From NCBI GenBank assembly GCA_025667525.1, contig CM046877.1:297348364-297412363 (forward strand): a stretch of 64,000 bases of DNA. The letters run 5' to 3'. Positions 32,523 to 44,871 of the stretch are shown one piece after another; within the stretch, counting starts at the first letter, position 1, and every line of letters begins with the position of its first letter. The translations under genes and the position numbers were made by a program. The notes under the pieces were generated by a model, which was given only the letters and a program-made list of their open reading frames with translations, did no database searches and was not told the DNA's origin. The DNA comes from Glebionis coronaria (taxonomy: Eukaryota > Streptophyta > Magnoliopsida > Asterales > Asteraceae).

Positions 32523-33700
32523 ACATCGTGTCAAGGACTTATAGTCACATCACAGACTGTAACTCGTTCATCAAAGAAAGGAAAGTTTATCTCCGATGAT
32601 AAACTTATCCTAACAACAAGAAATTAATTTTTCTCGGGCATGAGCTTATATAAAAAACATTCCAAGTTTTTAAGCTCATGCACAAAGGCTTATAGACAAA
32701 TCACAGTTGTGACCCGCTCTTCAAAGAAAGGGAAGTTTATCTTGTCAATGATAACTTACCCTCACAACGAGAAATTAATTTTTCTCGGGCAAGAGCTTAT
32801 ATTAAAAACATTCCAAGTTTTTAAGCTCATGCACAATGGCTCCTCGTTAAATGACAGGCGACGACCCGGACTTCAGAGACAGGGAAGTTTATCTAAGCAA
32901 TGATAACTTACCCTCTTAGAGAGAAATTAAGTTTTCTTGGACACGAGCTTATCCTAAAACCATTCAAAGGTTTTAAGCTCGTGTAAAAGGCTCTTCATTA
33001 AATATCAGATGTTCACCCGATCTTCAAATAAAGGAAAGTTTATCGCCAATGATAAACTTATCCTCAAAAATGAGAAATTAAATTTTCTCGGACACGAGCT
33101 TACTTTAAAACTATTCAACGGTTTTAAGCTCGTGTAAAATGGTTCATTGTTAAATGTCAGACATTGAACCGTTCTTCAAATAAAGGAAAGTTTATCCCCG
33201 ATGATAAACTTATCCTCACAACGAGAAATTAATTTTTCTCGGGCATGAGCTTATACTAAAAACATTCGAAGTTTTCTAAGCTCATGCACAATGGCGTATA
33301 ATTATATTTCAGATTATGCCCCATTCTTCAAGGAAAGGAAAGTTTATCACCGATGATAAACTTATCCTTACAACGAGAAATTAATTTTTCTCGATCATGA
33401 GCTTGTATTAAAACATTCCAAGTTTTAAGCTCATAAAGAAAAGTGTATCTTTTAAATAAGAGAACTTTTCTTCTTAACGAGAAATTCATCTTTCTCGGTC
33501 ATGAGCTTTACATTAAAACATTCACAGTTTTTCAAGCTCATGAAAACGACTTCTAAGTAAATGTCAACTTAGGACTCGTTCTTCAGTTAAAAGGAAAGTT
33601 TATCGCCAATGATAAACATATCCTTAACAACGGGAAGTTTACAAATTCTTGGACTTGAGCTTGTTTTTTAAGATATTCAACATCTTAATCTCAAGTAATC
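32523..33700 (+). repeat. About 150-bp palindrome-rich tandem array downstream of the B ORF
   Basis: About eight units can be followed by the block aaaggaaagtttatc at about 32577, 32725, 32879, 33030, 33184, 33336 and 33591, with a shortened unit near 33450. Each holds a gtttatc-atgataaac stem, a gagaaatt/aatttttctc stem and a paired gagctta/taagctc block. It is the same array as 1-595, in the same position relative to the ORF. Confidence 0.86.
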
Positions 33701-36443
33701 GGTTTTTCAAAACTTTGAACACAATTTTTCGAGAATTTCTCAAAAGGTTTTTCTAAATCTTTCAAAATTGTGTGTTCAAAAATGTTTTGATAAAAAGAGC
33801 ATGTCTTCTGGAATCGATAATATTTACGATACTAGAAATGTCATTCAATAATGACACGGGGTTGTAAATAAAGTTCGAGCAGAAAGTTCAAACTTTTAAA
33901 ACATGCTCAAAATGGCTTGCTATTATTTCAGATAGTAACCCGCTTTTCATATTAAAGTCAAGCATTTCGCCAAAAAGCTTTGACTCAACAACGGGAATTA
34001 ATTTTCTCGGGCATGGTTTACTTTATAACCATGTAAGGGATTGTGTTTACGGAATAACACAATCTAACACGAATTTATGTACGTGTCAGTGCATTTATTT
34101 GTTAAAACAAGAGAGATCTTGTTTTTATGAAGTTATCATCTCCACCAACCATAGCAATTTACAATTGATATCTACATACTCGACGATGCGATTACTCAAA
34201 CGGTGACTACAGCTCTTTCAATAGAACACGGGTCAACAATTGAGGGGGAGAAATTGTCCAGCATTCAGAATCCTTGATGCCGAGAGTGCCAAGTTCACAT
34301 ATTGGTGTCAAGACAACGATATTAATCATACACATGTAGTCAAGAGATAACTTCAGACGTGACGAGGTGACCAACATTCGTGAACAAGAACCATGTGAAT
34401 CTTTCATATGATGTTCTCCATCATTCAGGTCCAACCTCGTAAATTGCTAATCTTGTGAATACATTATCATATATGAGAGGGAGCTTGTGTAATTCATGAA
34501 GATAATTGGGTTTGCATTTTTCTTCCCAAATTTTCTTAAAATGCTATTAAATCAATTGATATTAAAAACATCGATTGGGTTAATATTTTTAATATGGGGG
34601 AGAAAATGTTATTTAATATGGGAAATGATTAATCACAAATGGTTTGACTTAACGTGCTAGCTCATCCCGACATGTGCGAAATGTTTTCGGATATCGTGGC
34701 ATATGTTAAGGGGGAGCAAAATGGATTTGCACTTCAAAATGGATTTCATGGTGACATACACTTACCCAAAACATCTCTATTCACGACGGTGAAGATTGGG
34801 GTGACATAAGGATGGTAGGATAGGTTAAAGTCCAATGATTCCTCTAGAACTGGAGGAATCTTCCCAAGGACATTCCATAGCTAGAAATAGTAGTCCTTAG
34901 GAAAGATGGAGAAAGATTGTGAACGTAGCTGAATGTCGACCAAGTACTTAAGTTAGCACTGGAAAAATCACAACAAGGTGCTAGTTATGACGTATTGGTA
35001 AGCATTGAAGGGGTTGAAGAATGAAAAAGAAATGTAAAGATAAAGGGTCTAAAGAAAGAAGCCCTCCTTACAACCTTAGGCAGAAATCGGGTCAATACAT
35101 ATGCTATTGAGATCATTTTTAATGGTGCTTGATATTGAAGACAGACATCATGGACCCAGTGATGCAATGCACAACCCATCCCAGCTAACTTAGATATCTC
35201 TCAAAAGATATTTGTTTTAATCACACGGAGACAACGCATTATCTATTGATTTATTCACTCCGAATAAATTGGTATTGAAATGGTGGCACTCCTCTCCAGC
35301 CTCCGATCACTAAAATCCAAAATGCACGATTGAGTCTAGAGCCATTTGAGATCATCAAATATCTCATTAGGACACACTTTCATAATTTCTTGCTTCCTCA
35401 CATAATGTGAAAAGTAAGAAAGATTTTAAGAGTCCTACGCAAAATCTTCATGATCTTGCCTGAACATCCGAGTAATACGAAAGTATTTACAATGAAGATG
35501 GAAATCCTTGTTGAGCGAATATCAAAAAGCTCATGGTAGGTGACTTGTGCGATTCTTTATGAATCAAACTTGTGATAACTGGAAAGCAACAGTGGTTTAA
35601 TTCTTAAACGAACTTAAACACGTTTTAGGCCTCTACGCAATATCTTAGTGATCTTGCCAGAACACTCAGAGTGATACCTTAGTGTTCACAGTGATGAGCG
35701 GAAATCCTTCTAGTGTTAACCTCAAACAGCACTTGGTAGGTAACTTGCAAGATTCTATACGAATCAAGCTCGTGACAACTGGAAAGCAACGATGGTGCGG
35801 TTCTTAATTGAATTTCACTTGTTCCAGGAACATGAATTGACGGCTTCAAATCATGCGGATATTATTATCCAAATGATTCACTCTTTATGTTCGCAGTCAG
35901 CTTTGGACGGTCGAATAAAGAGAACGGGTTTACCCGCGAAATCTTGTCAAGGAGGTTCTTAATTGAAACTACCTGTCACAAGTACGATATTTTATATCGT
36001 CCAACGGTCTTCACCGACCGGAGGTAAAATGCTACCGAATTAGAATGAAATGTTCAAGGCCATTTCATCCGTGTATATGTTTTGTTGCTAACTGTCTTAT
36101 GCGGCGTAAAAAGAAGGTGGCATTGCGGTGTACAATCCAGAAGAAGTTGCCACCACATGCTTATACTGTATGCACTTAATACTTCAACAAATTCAAGAAA
36201 GTCTAAAAGTTAAGTCTTCCGCTGTATCAAACTCTGAAGCTTTCAAGAATTTATAAAAGTATAAGTATGTGGAACATGAAGTCACGAAGAGGCAAATATC
36301 ACAAGTGATGAATGCACGAGGTCAAGGCAAGAGAACATGCTCAAGACTAAAGTCAAAGATCTCATCAGCATATTCACAAGAACAAGATCGAAGACTCAAT
36401 CATAGTATGCTAGGTTTAAGATTTTGTAAAATGGTGTGACCTC
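33701..36443 (+). other. Non-coding 3' region of element B
   Basis: About 2.7 kb with no ORF I can support. GGGGGAG runs resembling the polypurine tract occur at about 34244, 34595 and 34709. A direct duplication lies at 35432-35817. Confidence 0.6.
35432..35817. repeat. Direct tandem duplication of about 195 bp in element B
   Basis: The halves (about 35432-35622 and 35631-35817) share the order of cctacgcaa-atctt, gatcttgcc-gaaca, ggaaatcctt, ttggtaggt-acttg and gtgataactggaaagcaac. They are strongly diverged, so the duplication is old. Confidence 0.72.
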
Positions 36444-36457
36444 CCTTTGGGGGAGAT
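36444..36457 (+). other. Polypurine tract of element B
   Basis: CCTTTGGGGGAGAT lies directly before the TGTTGG of the 3' LTR. Confidence 0.85.
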
Positions 36458-36853
36458 TGTTGGAAATACGTTTTTCCAAGGAAAGTCTCGGTCACATCAT
36501 TGTTAGCATAGATCACGAGCTATAGACTATTTAGGACATTGTAACTTGGAGTGACCTCCCTTTGGGGGAGATTGTTGGAATTACGTTTTTACGTATTTAG
36601 AAAGGATCGGTCACTCCAATGATATTGGGCTCGTGATCCAATATATCCCATATAGCCCACATGTAGGGTGGGCTATATATACCCCCTCCTAGCATGTTAG
36701 GAGGGGTTGGTCATTTGTATTTTAGACATTCACTTAATCAACCTTCTCTTTCTCTCCTTTCTTTCTCTACCTTTCTCTCTCTAGTTCTTTATTCATCTCC
36801 TTTCTTTAGATCAATCAAACACATCTACAATCCTAAGAAACTAAGGACCTACA
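36458..36853 (+). repeat. 3' LTR of element B
   Basis: 396 bp, about 15 bp longer than the 5' LTR because of a CT-rich insertion near 36765. It has the same inner polypurine/LTR-start copy (36560-36590) and the TATA/hairpin module (36672-36706). Confidence 0.88.
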
Positions 36854-37381
36854 AAAAGTGTTAATTTGATGCACTTTTGTGAAACCATGTTGTGGACACT
36901 TTTTAAAAAGTTCCTTAAAACGGTCCCAAGATTCACTAAATGTCTCACCGTACTTTTGTTCAAAGTTAATGATTTCATTCCGCAAAGCGGTAGTACGTGA
37001 GGGTGGGAAAAAGTAATTGATGAATTTGGTCTCTAAATCCGACCACGTAAGAATACTTTGTGGCGGTTCCTTATCAAGCCAATGCCGGGCTTGTCCCTCT
37101 AAAGAGAAAGGAAATAGTTGCAAGCGAATTACCTCTTGTGAAACCCCATTAAACTTGACCGTATTAGTGAGTTGAAGAAACCTTTTGATATGGTCATGAG
37201 GATCATCAAGTGTACGCCCCAAGAACGGTTGAGCATAGACCATTTGAATGAAGCCGAATTTGAGCTCAAAGTTGTTGGCTCTAATATCGGGTATGACAAT
37301 AGCATCGGTGTTGCCCTCTACGTGTGATTGCCAAAGCTCGATCATTGGTCGATTGTCCATGGTGACAGTAGGTTGAGTTTC
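36854..37381 (-). pseudogene. gag: Gag N-terminal core of Athila D, between insertions B and E
   Basis: The frame is open from the E junction to the B junction. It contains the Retrotrans_gag core (RHWLDKEPPQSILTW, FFPPSRTTALRNEI, WDRFKELFKKCPQHGF), closely similar to the C Gag. It continues from the true start at 48262 on one side and into 16507 on the other. Confidence 0.86.
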
Positions 37382-40232
37382 TGTAACACCCCCAATTTCG
37401 GGTCATAGCAGCGGAAGGGTCATTGGGTGTTACTATCATGGTTCAACCTCAATATCATAGAACACGCCTCAAAATGAGTCGTTTTAACAAAACATACATC
37501 CATTCATTTGGTTAAAGATAAAACAGTTCACACACGGTCCCCAAATAGTTTTAAGGTTTACACAACCAACCAAATAATAAAAGTTTCTTAGAATGGATAT
37601 AGTTTAGAAAAGCGGGCCAAAACATTTTAATTTAGCAAGCTGCATGAAACCGCCTTCCTTGAGTGCCTTCTTCATGGACCTGAGATAAAACATGCTATAA
37701 AGTCAACAAAAATGTTGAGTGAATCAGTAGAGCTTAAAATTAAATAAACGAACACAAGTATTCTGAATAAACCTTCCGTGGTTGACAATCATGTGGATCA
37801 GACATAATTATCGTTGTTATTTCATAAGTCTCGTGAAATTGAACGTTAACATATATTATTTCAGCCCAACACACCTAGCCAAGTGCGTATATTTCTCTTA
37901 TACAATTGCATCCGATGTTTCATTATTGGTGCATCACAACACCACGCGATAGCTAGTCGCGATCGGACTGGGTGTCACCCCGATAGATCTATCCATAGTA
38001 TTAGCGTTCCTTTCGATTAACAATTCATGATTCATGGGTCTTTTCAGTCTAAACAAACTTGTATAACAACTTTCATCTAAGCATACAATCGGGTCCTTTG
38101 TGTTCAATTTTAAAAGAAAGAGGGTTTACCATAACTTCTCGTTGTACCCTTCATTTATTAATAAATGTTTTTCCAATAATAAGGTTTCCACAACTTCTCG
38201 TTGTACCCCTTTTATTTTAATAAAACAAGCATGTTATCCCCCTCGCGGGTTTTATAAAACAAGTAAACATGTTAAAGCGAGGCTATAGACTCACCTTGGT
38301 ACGATAGTAGTAATGTGACGATCGCCGACGATTTGTGATGCCCGTTAAACACGAAGATCGCAACCTACCAAATAAGGTGCGTTCGTTAATAAACGACTCA
38401 AGTATAAATAATACTTAAATAATACGAAAGTCAATTTCATAAAACCATGAAAATCCCGAAAAATTAAAAATATAAGTGTACTTCTATACCCTTTTATTCA
38501 ACACTTATTCTTTTAAACTCTTGCACTATCGACATTGACCCGTCAAAAGACGCCAAGTCAACGCAAGTCAAACCATCATTTTAATTTCCTCGGACCAGTA
38601 ACTAAGTCATTTACATAATGACTTAGCACTTGAGTAAGTCACCATGTCCCATAGTGAATACTCAACTCACGCCATACAAGTGTTGAACTACGTGTCCAAA
38701 ATAACAATCAGCATGTACACTCCAAATGTACACACCAATTCAACCTATCTAGACTTGTCCGATTTCGACGAAACTTGGAGACAAACTCACACATAATATG
38801 AATAAGACTCAGTTTAAATTTCATTCAAAAATATTACTTCTAAGACCTTCTGCCCGACACACCTTCGTGTTATAAAAACCGGACAGTTTTACGCCTTTGA
38901 CTTGTAAAACCATTTTGACTTATCTAAACAATTCCGTTTGCAAAACCGACACTCGGGTTTGAAAATAGACTCATGACCTGAGGTTTATCAACTAACAACA
39001 GTCCTTGAACATGTTTTTAAAACTCATTTTATAGACCCCGAGATTCGATCCAAATATCGACAACAATTTTCGGATTGTGCCGATACCCGTCTCCCGGTAC
39101 ACAAATACTAAAAGTAGCATAACTTTTCGCTCGTAATGAGTTAGAAGCTCTACTTTAGCTCAAATCGAAGCTAACGAAATTCTCTACAATCCTATCTAAT
39201 TAGTTTACCAAGTTTATTACAGTAAGTATTTCAAAAATAGCCTTAAAGTTACTGCCTAAAATTGACCATCTAAAAATCATACCAAAACAATTTTTCAACC
39301 CATTCCAACAATTCCTATAGTCCTAATATCATACTAACACATCTAACTAACTCATAACACCCTCAAATTAAATCTCTCAAAAATTAAATAAATAAAAACC
39401 TTACATGCAACAACAACCCACTACTAATATAATAATATTAACAACATCCATCACCATAGAAATGGATCAAACATGATGTTCTTCATCAAAAATTGAAAAT
39501 AAAAATTAAGTGGATGCATGTGGGAAAAATTTATACCAATATGAAGCTTATCAAATTTCCAAGGTGGGTCATCTTTTAGATTTGGAAGATTTAAAGTAAA
39601 AATTGAACAAATTTGATGAATGTATAAGGGGGGTGGAGGGCTAGGATATGAACAAGAGAGAGAGAGAGTTTAATTTTTTTGTAAAAATGAATTTTTAAAT
39701 GAAAATGGTTAGTGGAAAATGTTTAAATAGTCCAAAGGTAGGGTAGTTTTTGTCAAAAATGCATTCTTTTTTTACAAAAATGCAAGTAAATAGTTTACAA
39801 GGTAGAAAGTGTAAATTGTAAATTTTAAAATATTTACGGGGCTCGGGTTTCGTAAAAATACTTTTCGAAAGTTAAAACGCAATTAAATCGAAAACGTCGA
39901 AAATATAAAATATCGAGACAATCGATAATAAAACGTACATTTTTGGGCATCCGTCGGTATCGCGATCACTAATAGTTATCGTCATTCGTTAAAACATAAA
40001 ATACGAGAAATAAGGATTAAATATAATAAAAATCATTTTCATGATTATTTGAGAATATAATATCGATACCTAACATATTCCTTGTCGGTTTTCATCTAAT
40101 CGACATTCTTACGCTAGTTTCAAGTCATAACCTTCTTGGTTAGTCGATATATTTAAAATTCTCATTAAAGCAAACACGTAATACGTAATAGTCGAGATTA
40201 AAATAACGCCCTGAAATTGACGGGTTGTCACA
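37382..40232 (-). repeat. 3' LTR of element E
   Basis: 2,851 bp. On the plus strand it starts TGTAACACCCCC and ends GGGTTGTCACA. A segment of about 40 bp present in the other LTR (about 47817-47857) is missing here at a TAAAACGC repeat. Confidence 0.92.
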
Positions 40233-40743
40233 TCATCCCCACCAAATTAGGATCTTCGCCCTTGAAGATCAACTTGCGTTCTTGCCCGATCGCTTGTTGA
40301 AATCAAAGAGATGAGGGTAATTCTTCCACATTTGTCTTCTCTTTCCCAAGTATACTCCGGTCCTCTTCGAGAGTTCATCGAACTTTCACAATAGGTATTC
40401 GGCTTTGCTTCAGTTTCTTGACCTCGCGATCCATGATCTCGATTGGTTCTTCGATAAAGTGCAACTTTTTATCAACCTTAACCTCGTCTAACGGTATAAT
40501 GAGTTCTTCACCGGATAAACACTTCTTCAGATTCGACACATGAAAAGTGTAATGAATCCCATACAGTTCTTGTGGTAGTTCAAGTTGGTATGCCACGGGT
40601 CCTACTCGAGATGTAACCTTGAATGGTCCGATATAACGAGGACTCAACTTCCCGCGTTTTCCAAATCGTACAACACCTTTCCATGGTGATACCTTTAGCA
40701 TAACCTTATCTCCCACGTTAAACTCCAATGGTTTTCTTCTCAC
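40233..40743 (-). pseudogene. pol: Integrase C-terminal and chromodomain-like end of element E
   Basis: The open part (40743-40375) has the GPF-type integrase end ([11 protein letters not shown]), [20 protein letters not shown] and [20 protein letters not shown]. In relatives the chromodomain runs on with Trp and an RRGPEYTWERED-like end. Here the frame is lost after KVR, but one frame over, the plus-one reading recovers RRGPEYTWEREDK, which suggests loss of one G at a TGG codon near 40374. The chromodomain targets integration to heterochromatin in this lineage. The polypurine tract lies between this end and 40233. Confidence 0.8.
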
Positions 40744-40794
40744 ATCCGCATAACTCTTCTGTCGGCTTCAAGCAGACAACAACCTATTCTTGAT

Positions 40795-41967
40795 TTACAC
40801 AATCATATCCGTCGTCTCTCTAATCAAATCTGGTCCAGTGAGTTGGGCATCACCAACCTCACTCCAGCTAACGGGTGATCTACATTTTCTCCCATACAGT
40901 GCTTCAAAAGGTGCAGCTTTAATACTGGCGTGATAACTGTTATTGTACGAGAATTCGGCCAAATGTAAGTGCTTATCCCAGCTACTTCCAAAGTCTATCA
41001 CACAAGCACGTATCATATCCTCCAAAGTTTGGATTGTTCTTTCGCTTTGCCAATCAGTTTGTGGATGATAGGCTGTGCTCATATCCAAATTGGTTCCTAA
41101 TGACTTTTGAAGTGATCTCCAAAATCCAGAAGCAAAACGACTATCTCTATCGGAAATGATTGAAATCAGAACACCATGCTTGCACACGATTTCCTTCAGA
41201 TAAATATCGGCGAGTTTCTCCAAACCGAACCTCTCATTGATTGGAATAAAATGAGCGGATTTAGTCAAACGATCGACAATAACCCAAATTGCATCGAACC
41301 CAGACGGTGTCCTTGGGAGTTTTGTGATGAAGTCCATCGTAATTCGCTCCCATTTCCAGACTGGAATTTCTGGTTGGACAAGTAATCCTGACGGCTTCTG
41401 ATATTCAGCTTTCACCTTTGCACATGTTAAGCATTTCGCGACGTATGTTGCGATATCAGCTTTCATATTCGGCCACCAGTATAACTTTTTCAAGTCTTGG
41501 TACATTTTTTCCGATCCAGGATGAATAGAATACTTGGACTTATGAGATTCTAACATAATTAAGTCTCTCATTCCACCATATAATGGTAACCAAATTCGAC
41601 CTCTCAAACATTTAATACCATCGGATCGCGTCTCAAGTGTTTCACCGTCTCCTCTAAATCTTTCGGCTGCAATATTTTCCTTCTTGCACGCTTCGATTTG
41701 TGCGTTCCGAATCTGCTCAGGTAAGTCATTATGAACTGTCACTACCAAAGCACGCACTCGAATCGGTTTCTCCCTTTCCTTTCGACTTAACGCGTCAGCT
41801 ACCACGTTCGCCTTTCCTGGATGATAACGAATTTCGCAGTCGTAATCACTCAAGAGTTCAACCCATCGACGTTGCCTCATATTCAGCTCCTTTTGATCCA
41901 GTATGTATTGTAGGCTTTTATGATCAGTGAATACTGTACACTTCGTACCATACAGATAATGTCTCAA
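40795..41967 (-). pseudogene. pol: RNase H C-terminal part and integrase of element E
   Basis: RNase H end: [10 protein letters not shown] and ADALSRKER. The integrase zinc domain runs from [11 protein letters not shown] to [12 protein letters not shown]. The catalytic core has [10 protein letters not shown] (Asp), [10 protein letters not shown] (Asp) and [10 protein letters not shown] (Glu); the usual Gly of TDGQSER is Trp here. The frame opens by a one-base slip from the upstream RT frame near 41965, probably a lost G at a TGG codon. It ends at TAA 40795-40797, and a TGA follows at 40768-40770; both are consistent with C-to-T changes at Gln and Arg codons. Confidence 0.88.
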
Positions 41968-43640
41968 AGTCGCAGAGCAAAAACCACAGCGCCCAATTCC
42001 AAGTTGTGGGTAGTGTAGTTCTCCTCATTCTTCCTTAATTGTCTAGAGGCATATGCGATCACCTTTTCACGTTGCATGAGAACAGCACCGTATCCTCGGA
42101 GAGATGCATCGCAATAAACAACAAAATCTTCACTTCCTTCAGGTAACGATAAAATCGGCGCACTACAGAGTTTCATCTTCAGGGTTTGGAAAGCTTCTTC
42201 TTCATCATCGCCACACACATACGGTTTATTCTTCTGAGTCAGCTTAGTTAATGGTTTCGATATCAAAGAGAATCCTTCAATAAACCTTCGGTAATAACCA
42301 GCCAAACCTAGAAATTGTCGTACTTCAGTTGGAGTAGTCGGAGCACTCCAATTCTTTATGGCTTCAATCTTTGCAGGATCAACATGTACTCCACTTTTAT
42401 CAATCACATGTCCGAGAAATTGTACAGAATTAAGCCAAAAATCACACTTTGAGAATTTAGCGTACAACTTTTCGTTCTTCAACAAGTTCAAGATAATCCT
42501 TAAGTGTTCGGCATGCTCTTCATTGCTCTTGGAGTAGATTAGAATATCATCTATGAAAACGATCACGAATTTATCAAGATACGGCTTACAAATGCGATTC
42601 ATTAGATCCATGAATACAGCAGGTGCATTAGTCAAACCAAAAGGCATAACCAGAAACTCATAATGACCATAACAAGTTCTAAATGCCGTAATAGGAATAT
42701 CTTCCTCACGTATGCGAAGTTGATGGTAACCAGAACGAAGATCAATCTTGGAGAAAACACGAGAACCTTGAAGTTGATCAAATAAATCATCAATTCTTGG
42801 AAGCGGATAACGATTCTTGATCGTCAGCTTATTCAGCTCTCGGTAATCAATACACATACGAAACGAACCATCTTTCTTCTTAACGAATAAGACAGAAGCT
42901 CCCCAAGGTGACGAACTCGGTCGTATAAAACCCTTATCAGATAGCTCTTGCAATTGCACAGATAACTCCTTCAGCTCGGATGGTGCTAAACGATATGGCG
43001 CACGAGCCACAGGTGCAACACCAGGAATTAGATCAATTTGGAATTCTACTTGCCTTGGAGGAGGAAGTCCAGGCAAATCTTCCGGAAACACTTCAGGAAA
43101 GTCACGGATAACAGGTACATCTTCGGCACGTTTCTCCTTCGATTCCTTCTCCAGTACTTTAGCTAGGAATAACTCACAACCTCTTTCGATATACTTACGA
43201 GCCTTAATGCACGAAACGATTTTCAGTCGTGAATTACGTTGATTACCTTCGATAACCATGGTCTTGTCATCCAAGGGAATCCTAACTTTCTTTTCTCCAA
43301 ACAAGATAGACGCGTTATACTTGGATAGCCAATCCATTCCGATAATAATATCAAAACTTCCCAATTCGACAATCATCAAGTCTATCTTAAAAATACGGTT
43401 CAGAAGATTAAGAGAACATCCTAGGAGCGCACGATTGGTACTCACTAATTTACCATCAGCTAGTTCTACCTCATAACTCGCGTCTAATTCGACCGGTTTG
43501 ATATCAATTAAGGTACTAAAACTTGTAGACACAAAGCTTTTGTCCGCACCAGAATCAAATAAAGCTGTAGCGTAACGGTTATTCAGTAAAAACGTACAAG
43601 TGACAACTTTCGGGTTTTGCTTCGCTTCGGCTTCACCCAA
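41964..43640 (-). pseudogene. pol: Protease, RT and RNase H N-terminal part of element E
   Basis: Retropepsin: [13 protein letters not shown] (about residues 26-38) and [39 protein letters not shown] and the catalytic [13 protein letters not shown] (about 370-382). RNase [14 protein letters not shown]. It is preceded in frame by a stop (TAA at 43689-43691) just after the Gag zinc knuckle, so Gag and Pol were one frame in the ancestor. The listed start is not a true start codon. Confidence 0.9.
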
Positions 43641-43689
43641 CTGATAAGCTTTTCCCTGGTTATCTCCACCACGTGCATTCTTCGGAGGT

Positions 43690-44871
43690 TAAGGGCATTG
43701 GTTCCTCATGTGACCTTTACCTTGGCAGTTAAAACACGTCACTCCCTTCTTTCCTGGTCCCAACAGTCTTCAGTCTTGTGACCTAACTTGTTGCACTTTC
43801 CACACTTAGCACACTCACCAGTATGAGACTTCTTACAGCGTTGACATCTGGTTCCCTTATCAGCAGATGCAGTTTCAGTCATCGTATTAGCATTACCTCT
43901 CCTTCGGTTTTGATTTCTGTTGTGAGATTGACGGTTATCACCACGATCATCACTATCATTTTCAGCTCTTCTTTTGTTACCTTCAGAAACACCATCAGCC
44001 TTGTCTTGGATGATTTGACCCATTAGTTGATAGGCCATACGAACCGCTTCATCAATGTTGGCAGGTTTAGATGAGGTCACATCACCACGGATGTTGGTCG
44101 GTAAGCCTCGAATATACTGCTCTACCTTCAAGTATTCTGGGTTAACCTTGTTTGGACAAAGTAGAGCAAGTTCATGGAATCTGTTTGTGTATCCATCGAT
44201 GCCAGTACCCTTCAGTCTCAGCTGATATAGTTCCTGTTCTAACCTCTGAATAACACTCCTTGGACAGAACTCCTCAGTCATCCACCTTCTTACTTCAACC
44301 CAAGCTGTAGCATAAGCAGCATCCATACCCATTGATGCCATTCTCCCATTCCACCAAGTTAATGCTCGCCCTTGAAGAGTAGCAGAGGCAAACATCACCT
44401 TGTCTCCTTCCTCACTTCCACTAAATCGAAACATGGATTCCAATTTCTCAAACCATTGCATTAACCCAACAGCACCTTCAGTACCCTTAAAAGTTGGAGG
44501 TTTGCATTTCATGAACGAGGTATAATTACACTTCTTGTTTTTAGGAATCACTGGTCTATCAGCATCACCAGTTCCAGCACCAGCATTGCCAGCTCCCGCA
44601 TTACCAGCTCCAGTATTATCGGCTCCAGTGTTACCAGCTCCAGTAGTGCCAGTTCCAGTGTTGCCAGCTCCAGTATCGCCAGCTCCACCAGATCCACCAG
44701 CTCCACCAGATCCACCAGATCCTCCAGCTCCACCAGATCCACCAGATCCTCCAGCTCCACCAGATCCACCGGCTCCACTATTCATATTTGCCATAAAGCA
44801 TTCATAGATATCTGAAATTGATCAGCTACTATAGCACGTAACTGAGTCTCGGTCAACTGTTTTGGCGGCAT
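43690..44871 (-). pseudogene. gag: Gag of element E
   Basis: The likely start is the ATG at 44871-44869 (MPPKQLTETQLRAI), which runs about 26 codons and then loses frame by one base near 44788. The open frame from 44794 has a Gly/Ser/Ala/Thr repeat region (about residues 3-75), the Retrotrans_gag core (KPPTFKGTEGAVGLMQWFEK to about residue 240), a basic Asn/Arg stretch, and zinc-binding Cys pairs (CQRCKKSHTGECAKCGKC, then HKTEDC). Another slip near 43752 leads into a second knuckle CFNCQGKGHMRNQC, which ends at the stop at 43689. The frame is thus broken at both ends. Confidence 0.86.
44558..44790. repeat. In-frame Gly-rich minisatellite in the E gag
   Basis: Units of 9-15 bp (ccaccagatcctccagct and variants) code for GGSGGAGG-type then AGNTGAG-type peptide repeats. 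Related Gags usually have a shorter N-terminus here. Confidence 0.8.

Larger units (their letters stand above)
16508..36853 (+). mobile_element. Element B: non-autonomous gag-only LTR element, split by Athila C
   Basis: The LTRs (16508-16888 and 36458-36853) start TGTTGGAAAT and are flanked by the duplication aaaag (16503-16507 and 36854-36858) within the gag of D. Without C (19170-30339 plus one target copy) the element is about 9.17 kb. It has a Met-type primer site, a 2.2-kb leader, a Gag-like ORF (ATG at 19160, continuing at 30345), a 150-bp tandem array, a long non-coding 3' region and a polypurine tract GGGGGAG. No protease, RT or integrase is present, so it must be moved by enzymes from elsewhere. 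The ORF is related to that of A. Confidence 0.88.

Noticed and set aside
32523..33700. CRISPR-like array
   Set aside because: Units are about 150 bp and repeat along their whole length with no unique spacers, and the context is a eukaryotic retroelement.
44535..44807. Pro/Ala-rich plus-strand ORF
   Set aside because: It is the complement of the Gly-rich repeat of the E gag.
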